DNA of 64,000 bases from Synaphobranchus kaupii (taxonomy: Eukaryota > Chordata > Actinopteri > Anguilliformes > Synaphobranchidae): NCBI GenBank assembly GCA_029718625.1, contig CM056380.1, forward strand, positions 47,642,076-47,706,075. The letters are read 5' to 3'. Under the pieces are notes generated by a model that saw only the letters and a program-made list of their open reading frames with translations, was not told the DNA's origin and made no database searches. Position numbers and translations under genes: made by a program. Below are positions 41,449 through 53,788 of this stretch, in pieces. Within the stretch, counting starts at the first letter, position 1. Each line of letters begins with the position of its first letter.

Positions 41449-42169
41449 CCAATTGAAACCCTGCATGCAGAATTCTGTAAACATATCTTAAAGGTACATT
41501 GAAACACAACAAACAATGCAGACAGGGCAGAATTAGGCCAATATCCATTATTTGTAAAAATACAAAAAAGGGCAATCAAATTTTGGAAACATTTCAAACA
41601 CAGTGACCCCCACTCACATCAATACAAAGCCCCACGTTACCAAGAGTTGAGCAAAGAAAACAATCCCCTCACTCTGGTCCTGAGCCTTAGTTCTCTAAAC
41701 ACACTAACAGACACTAACTCTTCACTGGGTCAGGATCAGAACAAAACTACAAATCTAATTAGAATTGCCCAAATTGCGACATAACTGAAACAATAGTATA
41801 TCACTTATTGGGAATCTCAAACAAAATCACAAAGTAAAATGAAATGTTATTTGGCCCTAAAAAGACAAAAAAGGTAGCAATCTACCTGACCACAGTTACT
41901 GACAAAAAATGGAGAACCACCTTGACGAGGCACAGACTCACCTAGCCATAGAAACCGGAAGGCAGAAGATATCATGGCTGCCAGAAGAACAAAGATTGTG
42001 CCAACAATGTAAAGACCCCAAAATTGAAACAGAAAAACACTTCCTGATTGAATGTGCCAAATTAGACCAAATCCGCGATAAATTCCACCCCAAAATTAGC
42101 CAAAAATGTCCCCAATTCGACAGCACACCAGATGCTGATAAGCTACCGCTTCTTATTATGGGAAAATAA
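41449..42169 (+). pseudogene. LINE reverse-transcriptase C-terminal remnant
   Basis: Reading from CCAATTGAAACC gives PIETLHAEFCKHILKVH, a stop, then RAELGQYPLFVKIQKRAIKF and HQYKAPRYQELSKENNPLTL. Further stops follow. An open part (41909-42169, 86 codons) has the zinc-finger-like LCQQCKD...ETEKHFLIEC motif, seen C-terminal to RT in several LINE clades. Multiple stops make it a fossil. Confidence 0.78.
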
Positions 42170-42303
42170 AGACTGTTGCATACTAGCAGCACAATTTGTG
42201 TTCTCTTGCCACAATCTGAGGGACAGTGAGTGACCCTGTCATGCACACACATACCTGCACAAACATACGAGCATGCAACATACACACATACAAACTGACA
42301 TGT

Positions 42304-42444
<141 letters not shown>

Positions 42445-42796
42445 CACACATACACACGACACATAACATCATTTATTGTAATTCTTGTTATTGCCATATT
42501 TTATTATTTTATTTTTGTATCTATTATCCATACTGTATATAGTTGTATATATTATGTAACCCCTGCTTTGGCAACACAAGTGCCTGTATTTGAAATTGAA
42601 AATTGAATTGAGAGAGAGAGAAAAAATGAGAGAATGAACAATTTGGGTGCATCTGGGTGGAAGTACTTCTACCAGCCTTCCACATCTATTAACTTTGAAC
42701 CTAAAGCGTTATTTCAGGCTCTGTTAGATGAAAAGCGCCCTGGCACCTTCTGCACTTACCTGGGTGATTGGGTCTGGCATGGGAACAGACACACAC

Positions 42797-44727
42797 TGTA
42801 ATGGGGCGTGACGTGTGAGGTAGGAGGAGCCAAACGTAGCAAGGGGATTCATTAAGCCCTAAGGCCACTAAGGCGGGATACCCCGCAGATAAGGGAGGAG
42901 ACAAGACAACGAACAACGAACACCACTACAGACGCTACTACCCGGCTCACTGTCACACGCCAAGTAGAGCGCAAGGACAGGATACTGAACAGCCAGAAAT
43001 AATACGTGCCCTGTCTCGGTAATGAGACACATAAGAACGGGTGAGTAGCGTAAAGACAAACATAAAACACAATCAACAGACACTGCAAAATAATAAGATA
43101 GTAATAGTGGAGGCGAAAGGAACAGATCCAACGTTCCCAGGCTACTCTCAGACTCGCGCTCACACACAAATGTGTCCACAACATCGCCCAATCTTCCCTA
43201 TAGGAAGACATGCGCCAAAAGACGAAACAGAACAGCAGTTCCGAACAAAATCGTCAAAAAAACTCCATGCAAGGAGAAAGGCACCGAAAGGAACGAACAG
43301 GACAGGCAGTACCGGACATTTACCGGCTAGACCAAAGTGAGATTAATTGAAAATACACGCCCTGCCTCTCTATGAAGAGGAATATAACGAGGCGAACAGG
43401 AACAGAGATTTAACGTTCCATGGCGAGATTAATAGGCTCGCAGTCAAATGCAGAAAAACAAAGGGGTAAACACCCGATCTCCCAGGAGAGAGAAACATTT
43501 TACAGGTGAGCCGACGGAGCACCGTCGTCCCATAACTTTACTATCCAAATAGACTAACGCAAGCTTAATATGGAACAACCGCCCTAGCCTCTCAGTAAAA
43601 GAATATGTAATGAAGCGAAGGAACAGAGAGTTAACGTTCCCATGCTACGCGCAGTCACACACAAACATGTCCACAACCTCGCCCAAACTCCACACAAGGA
43701 GAAACATACCCGGAAAACGAACAGAACAATAGTTCCGAACAAAATCGTCCCGTAGGTAAAAAGGACGGAGGACAGCTGCAACAAAGACCAACGCAAAAAT
43801 AGCACGACAGCCTCTCAATATAAATAAAAACCCTGACTCATAACAAAAAGGAGCGTAGCCCACGAGAAGGAGACAAAACAGGGAATACGTACCAAAAGCT
43901 ACTAACCGGCTCACAGTAACACGGAAATGAGTAGAAGCTAAAACGCCTGGTCTCTCAGTAAGAAAACCAAACAGAGGCGAAATAGAGCAGAGATCTGCGG
44001 TCCCATACTTCTACGAGATAAGTAACCAAAGAGCCGGCAAGAATAAAGCCCTGCCTCAGCAACGAGACGTTAACACAGGCGAGTAGCGTGAAAGGTACAA
44101 ATAGCACATACCAAATAAATAAAACCCTAAAGTCAGTACGATAAAAATGCCCTGTCTCTTAGCAAGAACCTACTACACCGATACATGCAAACAAACAAAT
44201 ACTCCTCACGCTTCCACGGAAGAAAGCAGACAGGGAGAGAAGAGACACAGAAAGGCAAAAACTAGGCAAACTGACTAAAAAGGAGAAACCAGGAAGCGAG
44301 GACCGAAAAGAGCCAGGGGGAACAGTCCGAATAACTACATCCACATAGGCAGATACGCCAGGGGGGACGAGTCCAAATAGCTACTTCCACATAGATGAGT
44401 CCCGCATAACTCCAACGAACCACAACGGAGCAAAACGGTCTCCTTAAAAACCTAGACCAAAAATAATACTGACTTAACATACAAAGGGCTGAATAATACC
44501 ACACACAATACAGCACAAAACACCACAACAAACAATCAATATCGAAGCCCCGATAGAAGGAAACGGAAGGCTTAAATAGCTCTCGGGTGACCACGTACAG
44601 GTGTAAACGTTAACAGAAGCTCCGCCAACTCAGCAGGGCGGAGCAAGCATCTACCAAAAGGGCAGCGCCCTCGCGTGGCCACTGAGGAAAACGACCGCAT
44701 AGTGAAACAGGGTTAAAAACCATGACA
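42797..44727 (-). mobile_element. Unusually long LTR or LTR-only element, 1.93 kb
   Basis: In minus orientation it starts TGTCATGG and ends CCATTACA. The flanks are CACAC on both sides (42792-42796 and 44728-44732), though the surroundings are CA-rich. A TATTTAAG box (44571-44578) lies about 150 bp from the 5' end, preceded by ACACCTGTACGTGG. Its interior is built from degenerate tandem units: a GCCCTG(T/C)CTC... word recurs near 43005, 43360, 43583, 43946, 44048 and 44149, and AGTTCCGAACAAAATCGTC occurs at about 43236 and 43731. No gag or pol frame exists. It is best read as a solo LTR expanded by internal duplication; an LTR-bounded non-autonomous element is the alternative. Confidence 0.68.
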
Positions 44728-44732
44728 CACAC

Positions 44733-45156
44733 GCCGAACAGCAGAATGACCACGCTGAAACGATTCATGAAAAGGAGAGCGTTGTTATAACTTTACCAAA
44801 GAAAACTCTTAGTGTCTTTGACGTGACAGATGGTAAATTATCGTGGCTTTGTTTGACCACACATGGATTGGTTTCAAAGATAATTTGTGCTTGGGTGAAC
44901 ATACTTAAACGTGCGTATGTTCATCAATACACACATATGAGAAGGTTCTAGGTATGGGCATGTCTGTGTGCACATACGATTGCACATACAACTGTGTGCT
45001 TGCACGCTCCACGTCTCAGACATTCAACAACTGTCAGTTGTTCATTAGAATCTGGAAAAGAACCTTCAGCTCTTGTACAAACCTACGCCCAGGTTTTCAC
45101 ACATTAGCCAAATTAGAACTGTGATCAGTTGTACAGGGGAAGGACAGACAAATGAT
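44733..45156. other. Intergenic spacer
   Basis: No gene or repeat family recognised. Confidence 0.5.
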
Positions 45157-47244
45157 TACAGTTATTTTTCGATTGCTCACACACTAAAATAAAAAATAAC
45201 ACACAATTAGTGAAACCTGACACTCAAGGAGCAAAACCTCAGCCCAGATCTGCACAACTATAAGCACATTCTCAGCCTCACACTTTTTGCAAAACACTAA
45301 ACACATTCTCTAGACACAGAAATCTAACATGATGTCACTTCTTTGCCATTTCAAGGCACCGCCTTTCAAAATACCACATCCATGAACCGATTGATCAAAA
45401 ACGGCCGTCAGGTGTGCAGACACTTAGGTGCTTAATTGTAAACTCATCAATCAGATGTAAGCACTTACTGTAAAAGGCAACAGATGAGTGTACCTGTCTT
45501 CAACAAAAATGGAAGGCAACATTGCAGTAAGAGGAAGAGGGAGAGTGAGGATGAGACGGGGAGCCCGCAGAGGAAGAGGAAGAGGTAGAGGTAGACCTGG
45601 AGGAGGACGTGGACAAAGAAGACAAGGACCAAATGTATCAGATGACATTCCAGCGACATTAGTTGACCATGTTGTAAACCATGGGTTGACATTGAGAGAG
45701 GCAGGACAGAGAATTCAGCCCAACCTCAGCAGATCTGTTGCAACAGTAATTCGGACATTTCGACAAGAGCACAGGTGAAAAACACCTTTTCACTACTGAG
45801 TACAGTAAAATCAGTGCAATGCAATAGCCTACTATATGCACTACACCAGTACTTTTTGGTACCCATTCACTGTATTACATGTTTGAAACAATGCCTTGTA
45901 CGCTGTCCTGTGACATTTTACATGTATTTTGATTGGTCTACATAAGATTGAGGGTCGAGAACGTCAAGGGGAGGAACAAGAGAGAGCTATCATAAACATG
46001 GTTTTGGCCAATAATGTGATATGCCTCAAAGAAATTCAAACAAACATCCTCAAGGACCACACAGTTTTCAATAATGTGTAATGTCCATTCTATCAACACT
46101 GGGGCAAATTCTTAAAAAAACATCACATACAGATGAAACAACTCTACCGAGTGCCATTTGAAAGAAATTCTGAGAGAGTAAAAGACCTGCGGCATGAATA
46201 TGTGGAGGTAAGTACACTTCAGAACCTTTTTACATGTACATTTGCTGTATAGTAGGCCTGTATTGAACTACACAATGTTGTCTTTTTTCAGAGAGTTTTG
46301 CAAATGGATGCTGATGCAATCCCGCATGAATTTATCTTCATAGATGAGGCTGGGTTTAACCTGCAAGAAGAAGAGGGAGAAACATCATTGGCCACAGAGC
46401 TATTTCGAATGGCCCGGGCCAACGTGGTGGTGACATCACAATGTGCCCTGCTATCTCACAGAATGGGGTCCTCCACCGCCATGCCAACTTAGGTCCTTAC
46501 AACACGGCCCGCATGCTCACATTTTTAGACAGACTACACAACATCTTCCTAGCAGGAGACCAAATTGATGCAGAGCAGATGAGAAGCATTGTCATCTGGG
46601 ACAATGTATTTTTCCACCGATCTGCTCTAATCCAAAACTGGTTCCAGCAGCATCCACAATTTTCAGTCCAATACCTCCCATCATACTCTCCCTTCCTTCA
46701 CCCCATTGAGGAGTTTTTTTCGGCATGGCGGTGGAAGGTTTACGATCTCCGGCCCTATGTCAGGATGGCCCTCATTCAAGCCATGGAGGAGGCCTGCGAC
46801 CAAACCTTTGGAAATGCATGGATGTGTTAACTGATTTTACAATGTGGAGAGAAATAAATATTTTCATCAGTGTGCAGTACTGGTCTTGTGTGTTGTGTTT
46901 GGTCAATATATTCATGTACTTAACTCTACCAATATCTCTGAAAAAATCAAACCCAGACTATATCATTAGAAAAGTAGAAATGTTAAAAGTATTTTAGATT
47001 GAGCACAGCAGTGTGTAACTGGTTCAAACAGAATCAGATTGTATGAAACGTGTGTGCCATACGGTGACAAAATTGGGTTTTTATAAATTATTGTATAGTT
47101 TTGAAGGAAGTGTTTCATTTTACAAATGATCTGAGGTGTTCTGTTACTTGTGTGTGTGTGTGTGGTTGTATGAATTGTGTGTAGTGTTTTGACAAAATGA
47201 GCCCTGTTTTCAAAACCGTGCTTAAGCAATCGAAAAAAACTGTA
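45157..47244 (+). mobile_element. Tc1/mariner-like transposon with spliced transposase (copy 2)
   Basis: It is bounded by TA (45157-45158, 47243-47244), with left end CAGTTATTTTTCGATTGC and right end the inverse of CAGTTTTTTTCGATTGC. It is 2084 bp, about 0.4 kb shorter than copy 1, and lies in the opposite orientation. It holds a broken transposase. Confidence 0.88.
45509..46830 (+). pseudogene. Broken spliced DDE transposase (copy 2)
   Basis: Exon 1 (45509-45774) is intact: MEGNIAVRG, an RGRGRGRP-type stretch and the helix-turn-helix region ending RTFRQEHR. Intron 1 ends with CATAAG before ATTGAGGG, where copy 1 has CATAG before GATTGAGGG, so the acceptor context is altered and phase lost. 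Exon 2 (to 46207) contains a TAA after FNNV. Intron 2 (46208-46291) is GT...AG. Exon 3 keeps EFIFIDEAGFNL, VIWDNVFFHRS and HPIEEFFSAW but has a frameshift near 46380-46440. It ends early (GNAWMC) because the C-terminal ~50 residues present in copy 1 are deleted. Confidence 0.82.
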
Positions 47245-47329
47245 TTGTTGTTATTTACATTATTCAAGCAAGTCTAATTTTAGTAATATATTTGTATTCT
47301 CCCATTTATATGCATATTTCCTCTTTTTG

Positions 47330-47400
47330 CAGCCCTGCTATGTTATTTCAATGAAACAACTTTAAATTGAAAAATGAAATTGAAATCGGATTGAGAGAAA
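47330..47400 (+). repeat. Second LINE 3' tail fragment
   Basis: TTATTTCAATGAAACAACTTT followed by AAATTGAAAAATGAAATTG resembles the terminal words of the LINE ending at 42.6 kb and also leads into a GA/GT repeat. Confidence 0.5.
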
Positions 47401-47408
47401 GAGAGAGA

Positions 47409-47410
<2 letters not shown>

Positions 47411-47442
<32 letters not shown>
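47411..47442 (+). repeat. (GT)n microsatellite
   Basis: About 16 GT units, followed by a 200-bp stretch of GT-rich imperfect repeats. Confidence 0.95.
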
Positions 47443-47443
<1 letters not shown>

Positions 47444-47618
47444 ACATGTTTCTGTGTGACTATGTGTATGTGTGTGCGTACACATGTGTTTGTATGTGTG
47501 TGTGTGCACGCATGTGTTTACAGGAGTGTGTATGTGTGTGTGTGCTTGTGCGTGTGTATATGTATGTGTGTGTGCATACAGTATGTGTAGGTTTGTGCAT
47601 GTGTGTGCATGAGAGAGA

Positions 47619-47620
<2 letters not shown>

Positions 47621-47650
<30 letters not shown>
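47621..47650 (+). repeat. (GT)n microsatellite
   Basis: Fifteen GT units. Confidence 0.95.
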
Positions 47651-47652
<2 letters not shown>

Positions 47653-47689
47653 TGTATTTGCCCATATCCACACTCACTAGCAGCTCTCC

Positions 47690-47960
47690 TATCCTTTTCC
47701 ACTCTTTGGACCGAGCCCATCTCTGGAGGCCCGGCATTGTTTATCAACAGCAGATCACCATGGCGATACGGAGGCTTCTCCACTCTCTAATGAGACCGAG
47801 CGCGATTATCGCGGCTTGGCGGCGGCGTCCAGGGGAATCTGTCTGCAGCTGCCTGACTTGCGTGCCAGTAGGCTGATAAAGGTCAATGAAAATGAGAGGC
47901 ACCAGCGAAGTTTGTATGGGCTAATTAGCTCTCGCCCCTCGGCCTCCGTTTGTCTTTTGG
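47690..47960. other. Candidate conserved non-coding segment
   Basis: GC-richer, high-complexity sequence (for example GCGCGATTATCGCGGCTTGG and GGGCTAATTAGCTCTCG) lies between simple repeats. No spliced exon is obvious. The palindromic CGCGATTATCGCG and the TAATTAG core are compatible with transcription-factor sites. This is a guess from appearance only. Confidence 0.25.
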
Positions 47961-48438
47961 GCCAGCCGGCTGAGCCACAGGCTCAGGCGTGTGTCTTTCC
48001 TACACTCTGGTTCTGCTCACAACCTCTTGCTTTAGCAGGAGAGAGACACAAGGGGAAGAGGCAAAAGTACATCATAAAGATTATAATTACAAAAGTGATG
48101 ATAACAATTATGATGATAGAGATGATGATTTTGATGATGATGGTTTTTCCAGGAGTGTGTGTGTGTGTGTATGTGTGTGCGTTTCACTAGGGGGTTTTCC
48201 ACATACCACTCACATTCCATGCATCTAATAATGGCTCCTACAGAAGCTAATCTGGGAATTATATGAAAAATGTCAACTGTCTACTAAGCTGGATCACATC
48301 AGATCTAGTGACATTGTCACCTCTCCACTGAAGTGTTTGTGGGTCACTTCTTTCCCCATTATAACCCATGTACCCTCTTAGCAATAGGAACAAGAAGCAG
48401 GGGAGAAGATGCTGTCTGAGTGATGCTCGAAAATTCTG
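47961..48438. other. Intergenic spacer
   Basis: It holds a GATGAT-rich patch at 48098-48145 and a short GT repeat near 48155. No gene seen. Confidence 0.5.
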
Positions 48439-51050
48439 GTGAGTGTGATACTTTGTTTTAGAGGTGAATAGAAGTTTCAGTGGTTGAGTTTGATGCTTGT
48501 GCATGACGGTGAATAGACGGTGAATAGATCTTTCAATGGTTGAGTGTAATACTTGGTTGAAGAGGTGAATAGACAGTTCAGTGGTTGAGTGTGACTCTTG
48601 GCTGTAGAGGTGAATAGACAGTAAGTTAATAGACAGTATATAAGTGTGATGCTTGTGTATGGCGGTGAATAGATAGTTCAGTGGTTAAGTGTGACGCTTG
48701 TGTATGGCGGTGAATAGATGGTTCAGTGGTTGAGTGTGACGCTTGTGTATGGCGGTGAATAGATGGTCCAGTGGTTGAGTGTGATGCTTGTGTATGGCGG
48801 TGAATAGATGGTTCAGTGGTTGAGTGTGACGCTTGTGTATGGCGGTGAATAGATGGTTCAGTGGTTGAGTGTGACGCTTGTGTATGGCGGTGAATAGATG
48901 GTTCAGTGGTTAAGTGTGACGCTTGTGTATGGCGGTGAATAGATGGTTCAGTGGTTGAGTTTGATGCTTGTGTATGGCGGTGAATAGATGGTTCAGTGGT
49001 TGAGTTTGATGCTTGTGTATGGCGGTGAATAGATGGTTCAGTGGTTGAGTGTGATGCTTGTATATGGCGGTGAATAGATGGTTCAGTGGTTAAGTGTGAC
49101 GCTTGTGTATGGTGGTGAATAGATGGTTCAGTGGTTGAGTTTTATGCTTGTGTATGGCGGTGAATAGATGGTTCAGTGGTTGAGTGTGATGCTTGTGTAT
49201 GGCGGTGAATAGATGGTTCAGTGGTTAAGTGTGATGCTTGTGTATGGCGGTGAATAGATGGTTCAGTGGTTAAGTGTGACGCTTGTGTATGGTGGTGAAT
49301 AGATGGTTCAGTGGTTGAGTGTGACGCTTGTGTATGGCGGTGAATAGATGGTTCAGTGGTTGAGTGTGACGCTTGTGTATGGCGGTGAATAGATGGTTCA
49401 GTGGTTAAGTGTGACGCTTGTGTATGGTGGTGAATAGATGGTTCAGTGGTTGAGTGTGACGCTTGTGTATGGCGGTGAATAGATGGTTCAGTGGTTGAGT
49501 GTGATGCTTGTGTATGGTGGTGAATAGATGGTTCAGTGGTTGAGTGTGACGCTTGTGTATGGCGGTGAATAGATGGTTCAGTGGTTGAGTGTGACGCTTG
49601 TGTATGGCGGTGGATAGATGGTTCAGTGGTTGAGTGTGATGCTTGTGTATGGCGGTGAATAGATGGTTCAGTGGTTAAGTGTGACGCTTGTGTATGGTGG
49701 TGAATAGATGGTTCAGTGGTTGAGTGTGATGCTTGTATATGGCGGTGAATAGATGGTTCAGTGGTTAAGTGTGACGCTTGTGTATGGTGGTGAATAGATG
49801 GTTCAGTGGTTGAGTTTGATGCTTGTGTATGGCGGTGAATAGATGGTTCAGTGGTTGAGTGTGATGCTTGTGTATGGCGGTGAATAGATGGTTCAGTGGT
49901 TGAGTGTGACGCTTGTGTATGGTGGTGAATAGATGGTTCAGTGGTTGAGTTTGATGCTTGTGTATGGCGGTGAATAGATGATTCAGTGGTTGAGTGTGGC
50001 ACTTGGTTGAAGAAGTGAATTGACAGTTCAGTGGTTGAGTGTGACTCTTGGCTGTAGAGGTGAATAGACAGTAAGTTAATAGACAGTATATAAGTGTGAT
50101 GCTTGTGTATGGCGGTGGATAGATGGTTCAGTGGTTAAGTGTGACGCTTGTGTATGGTGGTGAATAGATGGTTCAGTGGTTGAGTGTGACGCTTGTGTAT
50201 GGCGGTGAATAGATGGTTCAGTGGTTGAATGTGACGCTTGTGTATGGCGGTGAATAGATAGTTCAGTGGTTGAGTGTGATGCTTGTGTATGGCGGTGGAT
50301 AGATGGTTCAGTGGTTGAGTGTGATGCTTGTGTATGGCGGTGAATAGATGGTTCAGTGGTTAAGTGTGACGCTTGTGTATGGTGGTGAATAGATGGTTCA
50401 GTGGTTGAGTGTGACGCTTGTGTATGGCGGTGAATAGATGGTTCAGTGGTTGAGTGTGACGCTTGTGTATGGTGGTGAATAGATGGTTCAGTGGTTGAGT
50501 TTGATGCTTGTGTATGGCGGTGAATAGATGATTCAGTGGTTGAGTGTGACGCTTGTGTATGGCGGTGAATAGATGGTTCAGTGGTTGAGTGTGACGCTTG
50601 TGTATGGCGGTGAATAGATGGTTCAGTGGTTGAGTGTGATGCTTGTGTATGGCGGTGAATAGATGGTTCAGTGGTTGAGTGTGACGCTTGTGTATGGCGG
50701 TGAATAGATGGTTCAGTGGTTGAGTGTGATGCTTGTGTATGGCGGTGAATAGATGGTTCAGTGGTTAAGTGTGACGCTTGTGTATGGCGGTGAATAGATG
50801 GTTCAGTGGTTGAGTGTGATGCTTTTGTATGGCGGTGAATAGATGGTTCAGTGGTTGAGTGTGACACTTGGCCGTAGAGGTGAATAGACAGTAAGTTAAT
50901 AGACAGTAGTTATGTGTCATGCTTGTGTATGGCAGTGGATAGATGGTTCAGCAGTTGAGTGTAATACTTGGTTGAAGAGGTGAATTGACAGTTCAGTGGT
51001 TAATTGCTATGCTTGTGTATGGTGGTGAATGGGGAGATCAGTGGCTGAGT
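48439..51050 (+). repeat. 45-bp minisatellite, about 57 copies
   Basis: The unit is TGAATAGATGGTTCAGTGGT then TGAGTGTGACGCTTGTGTAT then GGCGG, 45 bp. Most copies are over 95% alike; the commonest differences are ACG/ATG and GCG/GTG, both CpG-to-TpG, plus TGAG/TAAG. Divergent units with CTTGGTTGAAGAGG, CTTGGCTGTAGAGG and CAGTAAGTTAATAGACAGTA occur in three blocks (about 48545-48655, 49997-50098, 50860-51000) and divide the array into two regular sections. As 45 is a multiple of 3, minus-strand frames of 286 and 263 codons stay open with the 15-residue peptide SIHRHTQASHSTTEP; these have no gene context. Confidence 0.95.
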
Positions 51051-51737
51051 GCTGGGTGTAGGCTGTGTGGCGCATACTGGTGGTGCAGTTCTGATGCGAT
51101 GTGACTGCGGCAGGGGCCTCTGTCATCGTGTCACCCACGGCACCATCACAACAATCAAAACGTCTCGCCCAGTAACCTTACGCCTCAGCAGCTTCACGAA
51201 TCTGACCGTGCATCAAACAAACACACATGCTCTTATATTCCTTACTACGCACACACGCATGCACACAAACGCACATGCAAACATGCATGCACACACACAA
51301 ACACATCCAGAGTTTTAGTTTTTATTAAAATTTTCTGAGAATGCCTGCCTTATCTTGATATTCATTATAGCAGTTTTTTCCTCTCTCTATGTTATTTTTC
51401 CTTTCGTGTTTCTCGAATGCTGTTTCGAGAGCAGACAGACATAATCCTCCACTGCCCATAGGTGGTGCTGGATTTGTTATTAAAGACACTTCAGTTATTT
51501 TTAGAGTACGTGTGTCGCGCACTGGAGGGTACATTAGCAGGATGCTCACTAATGATGAAGCCCAGTTCAGCATTAATCTTTAAAATGTGAGCAAACAGGA
51601 GACGTAACACTGTCATATAATTGAATGGGCCTCTGCATGACCCACACAATCCCTGATGCCAGAGCTACATGCACATTTCCCTGCAGTCTCCTGTGGGAGA
51701 ATGTTTCCTAACATTAAACTACTGGCCATAATCAGTA

Positions 51738-51759
51738 GTGTGTGTGTGTGTGTGTCCCA

Positions 51760-51806
<47 letters not shown>

Positions 51807-51817
51807 TGTGTGTGTGA
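51738..51817 (+). repeat. (GT)n microsatellite, compound
   Basis: GT repeat interrupted by CCCAGTC and GGG, about 80 bp. Confidence 0.95.
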
Positions 51818-52545
51818 GAGGGGAAAAGGAATCACACCTCCAGGGATTGTGTGCTATTTGTACATGATGACATCTTAAGTTGAGTAAAAGTCATATCAGG
51901 TTATTTAGAGTTCACTTGTCATATTTACTGTATAAAATGTGATTATAATTACAGGTGTTGGGTATTTTCTTCTGTATATATGTTAGCAGTTTTCTTTCTG
52001 TTTTTATCACACACACACGCAAAGCCTACAGCTAAGTTTTGAAGCCTAATCTGAGGCGGCAGGTGAGCTATTGGCCAGTGAGAAGTCCTTGCGTGGTACA
52101 CAGACACTCTCTTTGTAGAAGGAGCCCAATTGACAGGTGACCCTGATAACAACTGACCACCTCCACAGGGTGTATTCCTGGACCGTACGCTAGGAGCACT
52201 GCACAGTGTGCGAGCTGCCCTGGGTCATTGGGCGCACGGCGTTCTCAGAATCAAGCTCTTTATCCTCCAGTATCGAGATCACTTTCATCCAGCCCGAGAG
52301 CATTTTGCAGCTACACGGTTTCCCTATCAGGCCCACTTAAAGCTACGGACACCAAAGACCAAGGCTGTTGACTTTTCCCAGAAGTGCTCAGTAATGCATT
52401 TGTGCTGTTTGCGTGAGAGGGCGCATTTGGTCAGGTGGGGAGGGGGGTGCGGGTGGCAAGGTTGCTAATACACCCCCGGACTCCCTGGGGATAAAAATGT
52501 GGGCGCACAGGGGGCTTTGTGTGTTTGTGTTTATGTGTGTGTTTT

Positions 52546-52565
52546 GGGGGGGGGGGGGGGGGGGG
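52546..52565 (+). repeat. Poly-G run, 20 bases
   Basis: Twenty consecutive G followed by further G-rich sequence (TGAGGGGGTTGGGGG). Confidence 0.9.
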
Positions 52566-52891
52566 TGAGGGGGTTGGGGGAGCTAACTGGCTTCTCAGGA
52601 CTTTTACTTTCTCCTCTATTGATTATCCTGTCCAGCATGTAATTAGGTCTCTGTGCGAGAGAGAGGAATCGACGGGGGGATTGGGGGAGGGGGGTTACTT
52701 TGGTGGAAAGAAGCCAGCTCTCCCCATGCTGTGTCAATACGGACAGAAAAGAAAACAAGCAAAAGAGCAGATAGAGACGGTGCTTTGGCTTCTGTTCACA
52801 AAACCTTTATTTTTGTCATTGTCAACGAAAGCAGGGACGCAGCACTAACAAAGTTAATAGAAGGACAGGGCAGGTGAAAAAAGCGAGTGGA

Positions 52892-52907
52892 GGGGGGGGG
52901 GGGGGGG
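52892..52907 (+). repeat. Poly-G run, 16 bases
   Basis: Sixteen G followed by TGTGGGTGAGGGGG. Confidence 0.9.
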
Positions 52908-53587
52908 TGTGGGTGAGGGGGTAGGTGGGTGACAAGCTGCAACAGGAAATGTCACTTTAGCTGTCTGTTGCGTCGTCCCAATTTGCCTGGTCAAACAAAG
53001 CAGTGGTGTGGCGGAGGAGCCCTGCTCTGTAATTGGGTTGTAATTACTGCAGGACAAAGTGGAAATGCAGAACAATCAGGGCTCATCGGGAACGCCTTAA
53101 AATGACACGGGTCTACGACGGCGCCGTTCGATCTTTAAATCAATCTTTAAAATGCAGGGACACAAAGGAAATGCGAATTCTGAAAACTGTGGCAGATGGG
53201 GAGAAACAGACTATGCTACACCTACTGAAACAGGGAAAGGTTTTCCCCCATATTGTGTTCCCCCACAGTATTTACTTCGCTTGTACAACTGAATGTCGCT
53301 AAAATGCCACTGTCAGACTAAGCCTGTTATCTTCAAAGAAAGCCTTTTTATATTTCTCCATATTACATGTTTTTTTATATTACTCCATCTCTTCCTATCT
53401 CTCAATTCATATTTTCTCTCTCTATTTCCCCTGGTTTTTTCCATGCCTGCTTCATTTACTCCTTTCCTTTCTATTCCACTGCCCTTTCTTCTAACCCCCC
53501 TCCCCCTGCTCCTCTCGTCTCTCTCACTCCAAAACGGAATGTTCTCTCGTACTGAAATTCCAAAGAAAACCGGGAGTGATAAAATAA

Positions 53588-53614
53588 AGAGAGAGAGAGA
53601 GAGAGAGAGAGAGA
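53588..53614 (+). repeat. (GA)n microsatellite
   Basis: About 13 GA units. Confidence 0.95.
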
Positions 53615-53768
53615 TTAAGAAATGATTTTCTTATCATCCAAAACACAGTGCTGGCTTTAAAATTCCTGTGCAAGACGATAGCATGAAGAAGTAGGGTCTA
53701 TTTATCATTCTCACAATGTGTTGTCATCACATGCACCACAAGAGACATTGTTTTGTTTTTCTGAGGGC

Positions 53769-53788
53769 GGGGGGGGGGGGGGGGGGGG
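53769..53788 (+). repeat. Poly-G run, 20 bases
   Basis: Twenty consecutive G following GAGGGC. Confidence 0.9.

Noticed and set aside
49142..50867. Minus-strand frames of 286 and 263 codons rich in His, Thr and Ser
   Set aside because: They are translations of the 45-bp satellite; breaks in the frames coincide with divergent spacer units.
48439..51050. CRISPR-like array of regular repeats
   Set aside because: The repeats are head-to-tail without unique spacers, and the sequence is vertebrate; no cas-like gene is near.
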